Below, piece after piece: positions 19,846-28,883 of a DNA stretch of 64,000 nucleotides (positions are counted from its first letter, which is position 1; each line of letters begins with the position of its first letter). The translations under genes and the position numbers were made by a program. Origin of the DNA: an uncultured SAR86 cluster bacterium (GTDB lineage Bacteria > Pseudomonadota > Gammaproteobacteria > Magnimaribacterales > Magnimaribacteraceae). Location of the stretch: the NCBI GenBank assembly GCA_902532015.1, contig CACAGI010000003.1, positions 1 to 64,000 of the forward strand, written 5' to 3'. The notes below the pieces were generated by a model that saw only the letters and a program-made list of their open reading frames with translations, searched no databases and was not told the origin of the DNA.

Positions 19846-20553
19846 ATGAAAGGATTGATATTTACATTATCTTTAGCTTTAGCTTTCTTAGCTACTGCTG
19901 ATGACCACATGGAACCTAGCACTTCTGAGGGAGCTTTTACGACATTCCATGTCACTACAGATGATAGAACAAAATATACAGATTATTTAAAATCAGATAC
20001 ATCTTCTTTTGAAGCTATAGGAGCCTCAGCTTCAGGAGTTTGCATTACAAATGACAGCATCAATGAAATGATGGTTTGGAGTGGTTTTGATAATCTTGAA
20101 GGTGCTTTAGGTGGCGCAGGGAAATATGACCCTAGCCAGGCACCTACTAGATTGGCTAATTTAAGAAATCCAGTTTACTCAGCGACATGGAAGCCATTAA
20201 AAAATTGGAGACTTGAACCTGGATTCGAAAGAGTCGGAAGAGTCAAAGTTGCTTCTGAAAACTTAAATGCTTTTGTGGGGGCAATGAGCAAATTAGAGAA
20301 GGGCATCCAAGACGCAGGACACCCTAACTTCTTCAATGGAGTATTTATTTCAATTGGGGGAGGAAAACATGAATCATCCACTGTAATGATTAGGTCAGTA
20401 ACTAGAGATGGCGCTGCTGCTGGTAGAATTTTAGACCAAGGATATGCAGGAAATGCACCTTGGGCAGATGCTTACAATGAAGCAGTCTCTTTAGTTGATG
20501 AATTTGTTTCTGATAATATCGAATTGTGTGAACAGTTCTATTACGGAGAATAA
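19846..20553 (+). CDS. Secreted protein of unknown function
   Basis: Good RBS (AGGAG) and signal peptide MKGLIFTLSLALAFLATADD; no family recognised. Confidence 0.8.
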   Translation: MKGLIFTLSLALAFLATADDHMEPSTSEGAFTTFHVTTDDRTKYTDYLKSDTSSFEAIGASASGVCITNDSINEMMVWSGFDNLEGALGGAGKYDPSQAPTRLANLRNPVYSATWKPLKNWRLEPGFERVGRVKVASENLNAFVGAMSKLEKGIQDAGHPNFFNGVFISIGGGKHESSTVMIRSVTRDGAAAGRILDQGYAGNAPWADAYNEAVSLVDEFVSDNIELCEQFYYGE

Positions 20554-20566
20554 TCACTTATAAGTT

Positions 20567-20607
20567 TTAAAGAGAGAAGAAATTAATCCTCTCTCTTTAA
20601 TTTTTTT
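20567..20607 (+). terminator. Rho-independent terminator-like hairpin
   Basis: TTAAAGAGAGA ... TCTCTCTTTAA inverted repeat followed by T7. Confidence 0.8.
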
Positions 20608-20611
20608 ATTA

Positions 20612-21568
20612 ATGACTTCTAATTGGGAAAAAAATGTCTTTCCAATAGCACTTTCGTTGTGCTTTGGATTCATGGCTACCTATTTCCTTTTGGGACATTT
20701 CGGTGTGATCCCTTCTCTTGAACCTGGTGCTGTCATAGGAGAGGCTTGGCGTTGGTGCGAAAGGATTAGTTCTTCTATATTTAGAGAGCCAGTCAACGCC
20801 CTTAGTAATTTAGGTTTTATGATTGTTGGTTTGACCATGTACTGGGTTTTGTCTAGAGAAGAAAGAGATTCCAAAAACCAATTCACTGGATTAACTCCCA
20901 TATCAATGCTTTACGCTGGAGCTGTAATTTATTTAGGGCCTGGATCAATGCTTATGCACGGAACACATACTGGCTGGGGCCAATGGGCAGATAATTTGAG
21001 CATGGTTATGTACATACTTATTCCTTGGTTGATTAATGTTGGAGAAATGGGAAGGTGGTCTATTAAAAAGATTTTTTCTGTTTATTTAGTTATTGTAATT
21101 ATCGATGGAATATTTAGGTGGACTGATGGCTTAGGTACTGGATTTGGATTTAATCTTTTCGCAGTTTCAATAGGGTTATGGTTTATATCTGAATGCTTGT
21201 ATAGATATTGGACACCTAATTTCAGATGGTTATCAGGCTTCATAGGTTTCTTTGTCTGTGCAGTGTTTGGCATATTTCCTTGGGAAATATGGAACAATCT
21301 TGCTGATTATTGGTGGATTGCAACTTTTTGGCTACCTGGACTAATAGCAAAAGAACCTCCTAGATATTCAAGAACCTATCATCCTTGGTTTTTTGCGGGT
21401 GTTTTTACCTACCTTTTAGCTTTCTCTATTTGGTTAACAGGAGTACCTGATAGCCCTTATTGTGATCCAGATAGGTTTTTTCAAGCCCATGCTATATGGC
21501 ATGTACTGAGTGCTGTGGCAACTTGGTGTTTCTTTAAATTCCTCAGAACAGAAAGATTAAAAGATTAA
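20612..21568 (+). CDS. Ceramidase-like (CREST superfamily) multi-pass membrane protein
   Basis: EPVNALSNLGFMIVG, GSMLMHGTHTGWGQWADNLSM, HAIWHVLSAVATWCFFKFL: conserved His/Asp pattern of alkaline ceramidase-like proteins. Confidence 0.72.
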   Translation: MTSNWEKNVFPIALSLCFGFMATYFLLGHFGVIPSLEPGAVIGEAWRWCERISSSIFREPVNALSNLGFMIVGLTMYWVLSREERDSKNQFTGLTPISMLYAGAVIYLGPGSMLMHGTHTGWGQWADNLSMVMYILIPWLINVGEMGRWSIKKIFSVYLVIVIIDGIFRWTDGLGTGFGFNLFAVSIGLWFISECLYRYWTPNFRWLSGFIGFFVCAVFGIFPWEIWNNLADYWWIATFWLPGLIAKEPPRYSRTYHPWFFAGVFTYLLAFSIWLTGVPDSPYCDPDRFFQAHAIWHVLSAVATWCFFKFLRTERLKD

Positions 21569-23010
21569 GTTCCGCAAAAGGTTTGAAGTATTTTCTCTTC
21601 TTCCTTTGGAGGAACTGTTAAGTGCGAATATTTTTTATTTTCTTCAAAAGGGTTCTTTAGAACCTCCAAAAGCTCATTCATGGGATCCAAGTTTTCTTCA
21701 TAAGTAGCCTTTATCGCCTTATCGACGTTATGATTTCTAGGAATGTATATAGGATTAATACTATCCATCTTCTTAACCATTTTCTCTGAGTCTAGATTTA
21801 ATTCTTTTACGGTTACTTTCCAATTACTAAGCCACTCTTTAATTTTTTCTTGATCTTGAAATTGATCAAGAAACAAAGAATCTTTATCTGATAAAGCTAG
21901 GCTCAAATATCTAAAGCTTAAAGTGTAGTCAGCTTTATTTGGAATCATTATCTTAAGTAAATCTTTTAAAATACTTTGGTGCTTATCTGAACTTCCTTCT
22001 AGTCCAATTTTTAGACACATAACATCTAATATCTCTTGATTAGTTTTGATTGAAAAATCATCAAGTACTTTGGTGGCAAGTTCATTGGCTTTTTTTGAGT
22101 CCTCGTCTATGAAAGAAATTAAACATCCTGCTAAAGAAGCAAGATTCCAAGCAGCGATGCTTGGTTGATTACCGAAAGCATATCTGCCTCCATGATCTAT
22201 TGAACTGTAAACAGTTGCTGGATCATATTCATCCATAAAAGCGCATGGACCATAATCTATAGTCTCTCCTGAAATTGTGAAGTTATCTGTATTCATGACG
22301 CCATGGATAAATCCAACACTCATCCACTTCGCAATTAACTTGGACTGTCTATCCGCGACTGCTTTAAGTAGTTCCAAATAATGATTATCTAGTACTCTGA
22401 TTTCAGGAAAATGTCTTTGTATAGTGTAATCAGCTAAAAGCTTAACATTTTCCCATTGTTGTCTCGAAGCAAAATATTCAAACGTACCAACTCTTAGATG
22501 ACTTTTTGCAATTCTAGTTAAGATTCCACCTGGTTCTATAACATCCCTAAATACATGTTCTCCAGTTTGTACAGCGGCTAAAGCTCTAGTAGTAGGAATA
22601 TTTAGATGGTGCATAGCTTCGCTAACAATATACTCTCTTATCACAGGACCTAATGCAGAACGACCATCACCTTGTCTAGAAAATTTTGTTGGTCCAGAGC
22701 CTTTAAGTTGAATATCAAATCTCTCTTTATTTACTTCTATTTCACCTAGTAGGGTTGCTCTGCCATCACCCAATTCATGAACAAAATTTCCAAATTGATG
22801 ACCAGCGTAATTTAATGCAATTGGAGTTGTGTTTTCAGGGATTGAATTTCCTGAAAAATATTTAAGCGCTTCTTTCTTATCAATTTCGAGACCAAGGTAT
22901 TGAGCTAATTCATCATTGAAAGAAATTATTTGAGGTGACTTTACTGGAAGAGGATTAACTACCTGATAAAAATCTTCAGGCAAACCGATGTATGAATTAG
23001 TTAGCTTCAC
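21565..23010 (-). CDS. selO: Protein adenylyltransferase SelO / YdiU family
   Basis: NYAGHQFGNFVHELGDGRATLLGEI; DIQLKGSGPTKFSRQGDGRSALGPVIREYIVSEAMHHL; VMNTDNFTISGETIDYGPCAFMDEY. Confidence 0.95.
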   Translation of the reverse strand: MKLTNSYIGLPEDFYQVVNPLPVKSPQIISFNDELAQYLGLEIDKKEALKYFSGNSIPENTTPIALNYAGHQFGNFVHELGDGRATLLGEIEVNKERFDIQLKGSGPTKFSRQGDGRSALGPVIREYIVSEAMHHLNIPTTRALAAVQTGEHVFRDVIEPGGILTRIAKSHLRVGTFEYFASRQQWENVKLLADYTIQRHFPEIRVLDNHYLELLKAVADRQSKLIAKWMSVGFIHGVMNTDNFTISGETIDYGPCAFMDEYDPATVYSSIDHGGRYAFGNQPSIAAWNLASLAGCLISFIDEDSKKANELATKVLDDFSIKTNQEILDVMCLKIGLEGSSDKHQSILKDLLKIMIPNKADYTLSFRYLSLALSDKDSLFLDQFQDQEKIKEWLSNWKVTVKELNLDSEKMVKKMDSINPIYIPRNHNVDKAIKATYEENLDPMNELLEVLKNPFEENKKYSHLTVPPKEEEKILQTFCGT

Positions 23011-23011
23011 T

Positions 23012-24169
23012 TTATTTAAAAGCAGATCCCATTAATTCTTCGAAATTTTTTCTATAAAACTTATCTTGATCTGTAATATTTAGGTGCGCAGTAGCTTTTT
23101 CAAAACGACCCATAGGATTTCTTCCTCCTTCTAGGTGCGGATAATCAGAGGAAAACATAAATATATCGCTTCCTGCTTGCTCAATTACCCAATCAGTCGG
23201 TTCTGTTGGATATGGCGTTACTCTAACTTGGCGAGATACATATTCACTTGGTTTAAGAGAAAGTTCTTGCAGCCTTTCTTCATGTCTAGCAAATGCTTCA
23301 TATGCTGAATCTAGTTGTCTCATAAAGCCTGGAACCCAGACAGACCCAAGCTCGATCACTCCAAACATTAGTGAAGGAAATCTTTCCAAAACTCCATCTA
23401 GAATTAATAGTGACAAAGCTTGCATAGGACCAGAAGATATAGCCATATAAGAAATAGATCTAAAATTTTCTTCCCCTCCATGAAAATCTTTTACTTTTGG
23501 CATACCATTTATCGAATGAGATTTTGGCATCACGAAATCAGCAGTCCCAACATGAAATAAGATAGGTAATCCTGCTTCTTGAGCTTGTGACCAAACTTTA
23601 TCAAGTTTAATATGGCTTGTGGAATGTCTCTTGGGGCATGCCCAAGGTATCAAAAGAGCTTTCGCACCCAATTTAATTGCCTCTGTTGCTGTTTCACTTG
23701 CTTTATTTAAATCAGCTAGCGGTATGTAAGCAACCGGCAATAGCCTCTTATCATCTGAACAAAATTCAATTTGAGTTCTATTGGTGGCTGAAGCTACCTC
23801 ATACAGAAGTTCTACTTCATCAGAATGTTCCAAGCTCTCTAACCAAACATTAGGAGAGGTGGGAAAAACTAATTGAGATTTGACTCCAAGAAGATCTAAA
23901 GCTTCAGATCTATCATGCTTATCAAAGGAACCTAAAGCATCATAGTTTTTTCTTATCATAAGATTCTTTTCATTCGAGTCTTGGTAAGATTTCTGTTTAT
24001 GGACTTCAGCAATATCTTCAAAATAGGTATGCGCAAGACCTTTGCTTCCTTTAAAGCGCTCTCGAAATGCTTCTTGAACTTTTTTTGATCCAAATTCATC
24101 ATACCAATTTGGAAGTTCCATAGTATGGGCATCTGCATCATGGACTATTCTATTTTCTATGTACGGCAT
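23012..24169 (-). CDS. Amidohydrolase (amidohydro_2 / TIM-barrel metal-dependent hydrolase)
   Basis: DADAHTMELPNWYDEFG N-terminus; LFHVGTADF; MFSSDYPHLEGGRNPMGRFE C-terminal motif. Confidence 0.85.
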   Translation of the reverse strand: MPYIENRIVHDADAHTMELPNWYDEFGSKKVQEAFRERFKGSKGLAHTYFEDIAEVHKQKSYQDSNEKNLMIRKNYDALGSFDKHDRSEALDLLGVKSQLVFPTSPNVWLESLEHSDEVELLYEVASATNRTQIEFCSDDKRLLPVAYIPLADLNKASETATEAIKLGAKALLIPWACPKRHSTSHIKLDKVWSQAQEAGLPILFHVGTADFVMPKSHSINGMPKVKDFHGGEENFRSISYMAISSGPMQALSLLILDGVLERFPSLMFGVIELGSVWVPGFMRQLDSAYEAFARHEERLQELSLKPSEYVSRQVRVTPYPTEPTDWVIEQAGSDIFMFSSDYPHLEGGRNPMGRFEKATAHLNITDQDKFYRKNFEELMGSAFK

Positions 24170-24234
24170 ATCTTTATTTAAATGTGATACTGATTTATAT
24201 TAGGCTAACCATTTAAAACAGTAAAGTCATACAA

Positions 24235-25092
24235 GTGTTCAAGGTAGATAAATTAGATAGATCTTTCGGAGCGAGAGTTACCGATATAACTCTGACGAAC
24301 ATTGAAGAAAATGAAATGCAACAATTGTACGAACTTTGGCTAGAGTATGCTTTGCTGATCTTTCCAGCACAAAATTTAAGCAATGAAGAACAAGTAAGAT
24401 TTGCTAAGAGATTTGGCGACTTAGAGTTTGAATTAAGTCCAATAAGCAATGTTAGAACAGATGGAACCTTAAGGGACCCTTTTGATGACGATATCGTCAA
24501 ATCCTTGAAAGGTAATATGGAATGGCATCACGACAGCACTTATATGCCTATACAGGCAAAGGGAGCTGTTTTTACAGCTCATGTTGTTCCAAAAAAAGGA
24601 GGTGAAACTGGCTGGGCAGACTGTAGGGCATCTTATGCAGCTCTTGATCAAGAAATCAAAGATAAGATTGATGCATTATCTGCTTACCACTCTTATGAGT
24701 TTAGTCAAAAGGATAGATATGGGCATAAGCCTGCAGAAGAGAGTGAGTTTAATAGTTATGGCTTTGATATTGATCCTAAGCCATTAAGACCTTTGGTGAA
24801 GAAGCACCCTGAAACAGGAACCAAGTGCCTCACTATTGGAAGACACATACATAGAATTCCAGGCATGACTGATATTGAAGCTCAAAAATTAGCTAAAGAT
24901 CTTGAAGAGTTTACTACTGAAAATAAATTCTGGACTTATCACCACTCCTGGGAAGTAGGGGATGCTGTTATTTGGGATAATAGATGTTTAATGCATCAAG
25001 CGTCTCCCTGGGATTTAACAGAGCCACGAACTATGTATCATTCTAGAATCGAAGGAAACGCAATAACTGAAGCAGCCTCGAATTATTTGTAA
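24235..25092 (+). CDS. TauD/TfdA-family Fe(II)/2-oxoglutarate-dependent dioxygenase
   Basis: EWHHDSTYMPIQAKGAVFTAHVVPKKGGETGWADCRASYAAL (HxD) and DAVIWDNRCLMHQA (distal His). Confidence 0.92.
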   Translation: MFKVDKLDRSFGARVTDITLTNIEENEMQQLYELWLEYALLIFPAQNLSNEEQVRFAKRFGDLEFELSPISNVRTDGTLRDPFDDDIVKSLKGNMEWHHDSTYMPIQAKGAVFTAHVVPKKGGETGWADCRASYAALDQEIKDKIDALSAYHSYEFSQKDRYGHKPAEESEFNSYGFDIDPKPLRPLVKKHPETGTKCLTIGRHIHRIPGMTDIEAQKLAKDLEEFTTENKFWTYHHSWEVGDAVIWDNRCLMHQASPWDLTEPRTMYHSRIEGNAITEAASNYL

Positions 25093-25123
25093 ATTGTCAG
25101 ATAGAGATAGTAAGCTTAATGAA

Positions 25124-26479
25124 TTAGAAATTGAGAGTTTGGAAAAACCTAAGTGCTATGTTGGGGAATAATATATAAGTTATTAGCATTTCTTCATTTT
25201 CCGAAAGGTCTGGCAGAGAGTTTTCTGAACATAATTCCTTTAATTCTTTTTTCATGTTGTCTAATTCTTCAGGGTCAAGAGCTTCACCCACTTCATCCAT
25301 TGAACCTACTCGTTTTTTAAGTTCTTCTTTTATTTCGCCTGGTAAATTGCCGTAATTTCCTTTAATAAGATTTATAGATTCATTCGATAGATTTTTATAT
25401 CTCTGCCCATCAATAACATTAAGCAATGCTTGAGCTCCAACTATTTGGGACGCAGGCGTCACAAGAGGAGGAAAACCAAAATCTTTTCTTACTTCAGGTA
25501 TTTCATTTTTTACTAGATCTATCTTATCTTCTAGTTTATTTGATTTGAGTTGGGTTTCTAGATTTGAAATCATTCCACCAGGCACTTGTTTAACCAGCAT
25601 AGTTGTATCTACACCTTTCATATCGCCTTCAAATTCAGAGTACTTTTCTCTTATATCTTTAAAATAGTTCGAACATTCTTCTAGAGCTTCTAAATCTAGA
25701 TCAATGAATCGTTTTTGACCTTCAAAAATGGCGTTCATGGTTTCAGTTGCAGAATGACCATAAGTCATACTTAACGAAGAAATTGAGGTATCTATATTGT
25801 CAATTCCAGCCTCTATTGCTTTCATGTTAGTAGCGGCTGACATTCCTGTCGTTGCATGAGTTTGCATGTGGATAGGTATAGAAAGGTTTTGTTTTAAATT
25901 AGATACTAATTCATATGCGTCGAATGGCCTTAGTAAACCAGCCATATCTTTTATGGCTAAAGAATCAGCTCCATTATCTTCTATCTTTTTTCCTAGATCT
26001 AACCAGGTGGACATGTCATGAACTGGACTTGTTGTGTAAGCCATTGTGCCTTGAGCGTGTTTTCCAATCCTTTTAACTTCTTTAATAGTAAATTTGATAT
26101 TGTCGAAATCATTCAATGCATCAAAGGTTCTAAAAATTTCAATGCCGTTTTCTGCGGATTTCTCTAAAAAGCGTGAAATAACTTTTTGTGAATAGTGTTT
26201 ATAACCTACCAGGTTTTGACCCCTTATGAGCATTTGTTGCGGAGTGTTTGGCATTAATGCTTCAAAGGTCCTCAGCCTTTCCCAAGGATCTTCATCAAGA
26301 TACCTAATACAAGCATCATAGGTCGCTCCTCCCCAAGTCTCCATAGACCAATATCCTATCTTATCTAACACTGGGATAATTGGCACCAGATCCCTAAGAG
26401 GGACTCTAGTAGCTAATAGAGATTGAATACCATCCCTTAATACAACTTCAGTTATGCCTACTTTATTAGAAGGTGACAT
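25124..26479 (-). CDS. Carboxyltransferase-domain protein (pyruvate carboxylase subunit B / oxaloacetate decarboxylase alpha-like) lacking a biotinyl domain
   Basis: LRDGIQSLLATRVPLRDLVPII; LAIKDMAGLLRPFDAY; THATTGMSAATNMKAIEAGIDNIDTSISSLSMTYGHSATE; ORF ends without an MKM-type biotin site. Confidence 0.85.
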   Translation of the reverse strand: MSPSNKVGITEVVLRDGIQSLLATRVPLRDLVPIIPVLDKIGYWSMETWGGATYDACIRYLDEDPWERLRTFEALMPNTPQQMLIRGQNLVGYKHYSQKVISRFLEKSAENGIEIFRTFDALNDFDNIKFTIKEVKRIGKHAQGTMAYTTSPVHDMSTWLDLGKKIEDNGADSLAIKDMAGLLRPFDAYELVSNLKQNLSIPIHMQTHATTGMSAATNMKAIEAGIDNIDTSISSLSMTYGHSATETMNAIFEGQKRFIDLDLEALEECSNYFKDIREKYSEFEGDMKGVDTTMLVKQVPGGMISNLETQLKSNKLEDKIDLVKNEIPEVRKDFGFPPLVTPASQIVGAQALLNVIDGQRYKNLSNESINLIKGNYGNLPGEIKEELKKRVGSMDEVGEALDPEELDNMKKELKELCSENSLPDLSENEEMLITYILFPNIALRFFQTLNF

Positions 26480-26503
26480 TTATTATGAGTCTCCCCACTC
26501 AAT

Positions 26504-26869
26504 TCAATTATTATTGATCCAATCACTATAACCCCCACTCATTGAAAAAACATTTTTATAACCCATCTTTTGTATGCTTTCACCAGCAAGTGCTGATCTA
26601 AAGCCGCCTTGACAGTATAAGACTATCTCGGCCTCTTTATTGGGAATTAGATTGGCTATATCTCTTTCTATGACACCTTTCCCAATATGAATAGAATTAG
26701 GGATATTGCCTGCTATCCATTCATTATCTTCTCTTACATCTATCAAATAGAATTCTTCGGAATTATCTAATTTATTTTTTACTTGGTGAACATCGTATTC
26801 TGGAACGCTTTCTAATGATTTTTGAACCAGCTCCAAGAAGCCAACATCATGATCTTTCATGGGAATCAC
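26504..26869 (-). CDS. Rhodanese-like domain protein
   Basis: YLIDVREDNEWIAGNIPNSIHIGKGVIE; VLYCQGGFRSALAGESIQKMGYKNVFSMSGGYSDW. Confidence 0.92.
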   Translation of the reverse strand: MIPMKDHDVGFLELVQKSLESVPEYDVHQVKNKLDNSEEFYLIDVREDNEWIAGNIPNSIHIGKGVIERDIANLIPNKEAEIVLYCQGGFRSALAGESIQKMGYKNVFSMSGGYSDWINNN

Positions 26870-26898
26870 TATAGAACTAAAGTAAAAAAAAAGAAATA

Positions 26899-27639
26899 TT
26901 AAATAGAATTAGATAAAAACTCTTTGATGTTGCCTGGACAATTAGTTGTTATTGAACTAAGTCCTATCTGACAATAGTTTTTAGCTTCTTCTTTCGAATT
27001 CACAGTCCAAACATGAACCTTTTTGTTTTCTTTTTTAATTTTTTTATAGAACTCTAGATTCAAGGATTTATGGCTCTGAGCTCCTATTCCGTCCGCATTT
27101 ATTTTTTTCATTACGCTTATTATGTCTTGCTCTTGTACCAATTTTGGCCCTTCAAAGTTTATTAATAAATTAGCAGTTAATTCATTCGCCTTACTTTTAA
27201 TGTCTTTGATGACCTCTGGATAAAAAGAAATGATACTTATTTCATTAATTTTTTCTTTATATTGGTAGATCTGTTGAAGTAGGTGCTCAACTATTTCTGT
27301 TCCAGTTTTAATTTCTATAAATATTAGTTTTTTATCAGGAACCAGATCTAATACTTGCCCTAATAAGGGTATAGTTTCATCTGTCCATTCTTTTCCATAC
27401 CAAGAACCTACATCAAGTTTTCTCAACTCTTTATAATTGCTATCTTTTATAAGAATAGGTTTATTCGATGTTCTTAAACAGCTTTTATCATGATGACAGA
27501 CAATTTGATTATCTTTGGTAAGTCTAATATCGATCTCAACACCATCAGCATTTTGGTCAAATGCAGATTGAACAGATGCTAATGTATTTTCTGGTGCATC
27601 GTCCGATGCGCCGCGGTGGGCTATTATCTTTGTACTCAG
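26899..27639 (-). CDS. Glycerophosphodiester phosphodiesterase, apparently starting at CTG overlapping the nrdB stop
   Basis: My translation upstream of the listed ORF gives (L/M)[51 protein letters not shown] continuing in frame into [20 protein letters not shown] and E-D-H motifs of GDPD. Confidence 0.88.
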   Translation of the reverse strand: MSTKIIAHRGASDDAPENTLASVQSAFDQNADGVEIDIRLTKDNQIVCHHDKSCLRTSNKPILIKDSNYKELRKLDVGSWYGKEWTDETIPLLGQVLDLVPDKKLIFIEIKTGTEIVEHLLQQIYQYKEKINEISIISFYPEVIKDIKSKANELTANLLINFEGPKLVQEQDIISVMKKINADGIGAQSHKSLNLEFYKKIKKENKKVHVWTVNSKEEAKNYCQIGLSSITTNCPGNIKEFLSNSI

Positions 27640-28868
27640 TCCCAGCTTAAAGCGCCGCCAGTTTGATATTCAATAACTCGAGTTTCAAAGAAGTTCTTTT
27701 CTTTTCTTAAGTCCATGATTTCAGACATCCAAGGGAATGGGTTAGCTGCTCCTTCAAACTCTTCTTCTAAACCTATTTGGACAAGCCTTCTGTTAGCAAT
27801 AAATTGAAGGTATTCTTCCATCATATTAGCATTCATTCCTAGTATTCCTCTTGGCATCGTATCTTTTGCATATTGTACTTCCAGCTCTGTACCTTCAAGA
27901 ATCATCTGTGCAGCTTCGTGACGCATTTGTTCATCCCAAAGATGAGGATTCTCTATTTTGATTTGATTAATCATGTCGATTCCAAAGTTTAGATGCATAG
28001 ATTCGTCTCTAAGTATGTATTGAAATTGCTCTGCTGTTCCTGTCATTTTATTTCTTCTTCCCATCGAAAGTATCTGAGTAAAGCCACAGTAGAAGAAAAT
28101 TCCTTCAAGGACACAGTAGAAGGCAATTAAGTTTTTAAGTAGCAACTTATCAGTTTCATCTGTACCAGTTTTAAATCCTGGATCAGAAATTTCCTTTGTA
28201 TACTTTAGTCCCCATGAAGCTTTTTTAGCTACACTTGGGATCTCTCTATACATATTAAATATCTCTCCTTCATCCATCCCTAATGATTCAATGCAGTATT
28301 GGTAAGCATGAGTATGAATTGCTTCTTCAAAGCTTTGTCTTAGTATGTATTGTCTACACTCAGGGTTTGTTATGAGCCTATATATTGCAAGTACTAAATT
28401 ATTTGCAACAAGAGAATCAGCTGTCGAAAAGAATCCTAGGTTTCTCATTACAATCGTTCTCTCATCTTTTGTTAAGCCATCTTCAGACTTCCAAAGTGCA
28501 ATATCTGTTGTCATATTTATCTCTTGAGGCATCCAGTGATTTGCACTTCCGTCTAAGTACTTTTGCCAAGCCCAATCATATTTAAAGGGTACTAACTGAT
28601 TTAAATCAGCTCTGCAATTTATCATTGCTTTGTCGTCTACTTGCACTCTTCCAGCAAGCACCTCTAGCTCTTCCTCTCCTTCTTTAGTATCCAGGTCTTG
28701 TATTGCTTCCTTTGCTTCTTTTGCTCTGTCACCTGGTTCGATTGGTGCATAATTTTCTAGAACTTGCTCTTGTATTTCATCATTATTTGTTTCAGGAACT
28801 TGCTGCTGGACCTCTTGCTGTGGTTTTTGTTTTATTTTTGGTTCGTCGTATTCATCCCAATTTAACAT
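27636..28868 (-). CDS. nrdB: Ribonucleoside-diphosphate reductase, beta subunit (class I)
   Basis: [39 protein letters not shown]-terminus; downstream of nrdA. Confidence 0.96.
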   Translation of the reverse strand: MLNWDEYDEPKIKQKPQQEVQQQVPETNNDEIQEQVLENYAPIEPGDRAKEAKEAIQDLDTKEGEEELEVLAGRVQVDDKAMINCRADLNQLVPFKYDWAWQKYLDGSANHWMPQEINMTTDIALWKSEDGLTKDERTIVMRNLGFFSTADSLVANNLVLAIYRLITNPECRQYILRQSFEEAIHTHAYQYCIESLGMDEGEIFNMYREIPSVAKKASWGLKYTKEISDPGFKTGTDETDKLLLKNLIAFYCVLEGIFFYCGFTQILSMGRRNKMTGTAEQFQYILRDESMHLNFGIDMINQIKIENPHLWDEQMRHEAAQMILEGTELEVQYAKDTMPRGILGMNANMMEEYLQFIANRRLVQIGLEEEFEGAANPFPWMSEIMDLRKEKNFFETRVIEYQTGGALSWD

Positions 28869-28883
28869 TTTTTTCTCCTTTTC

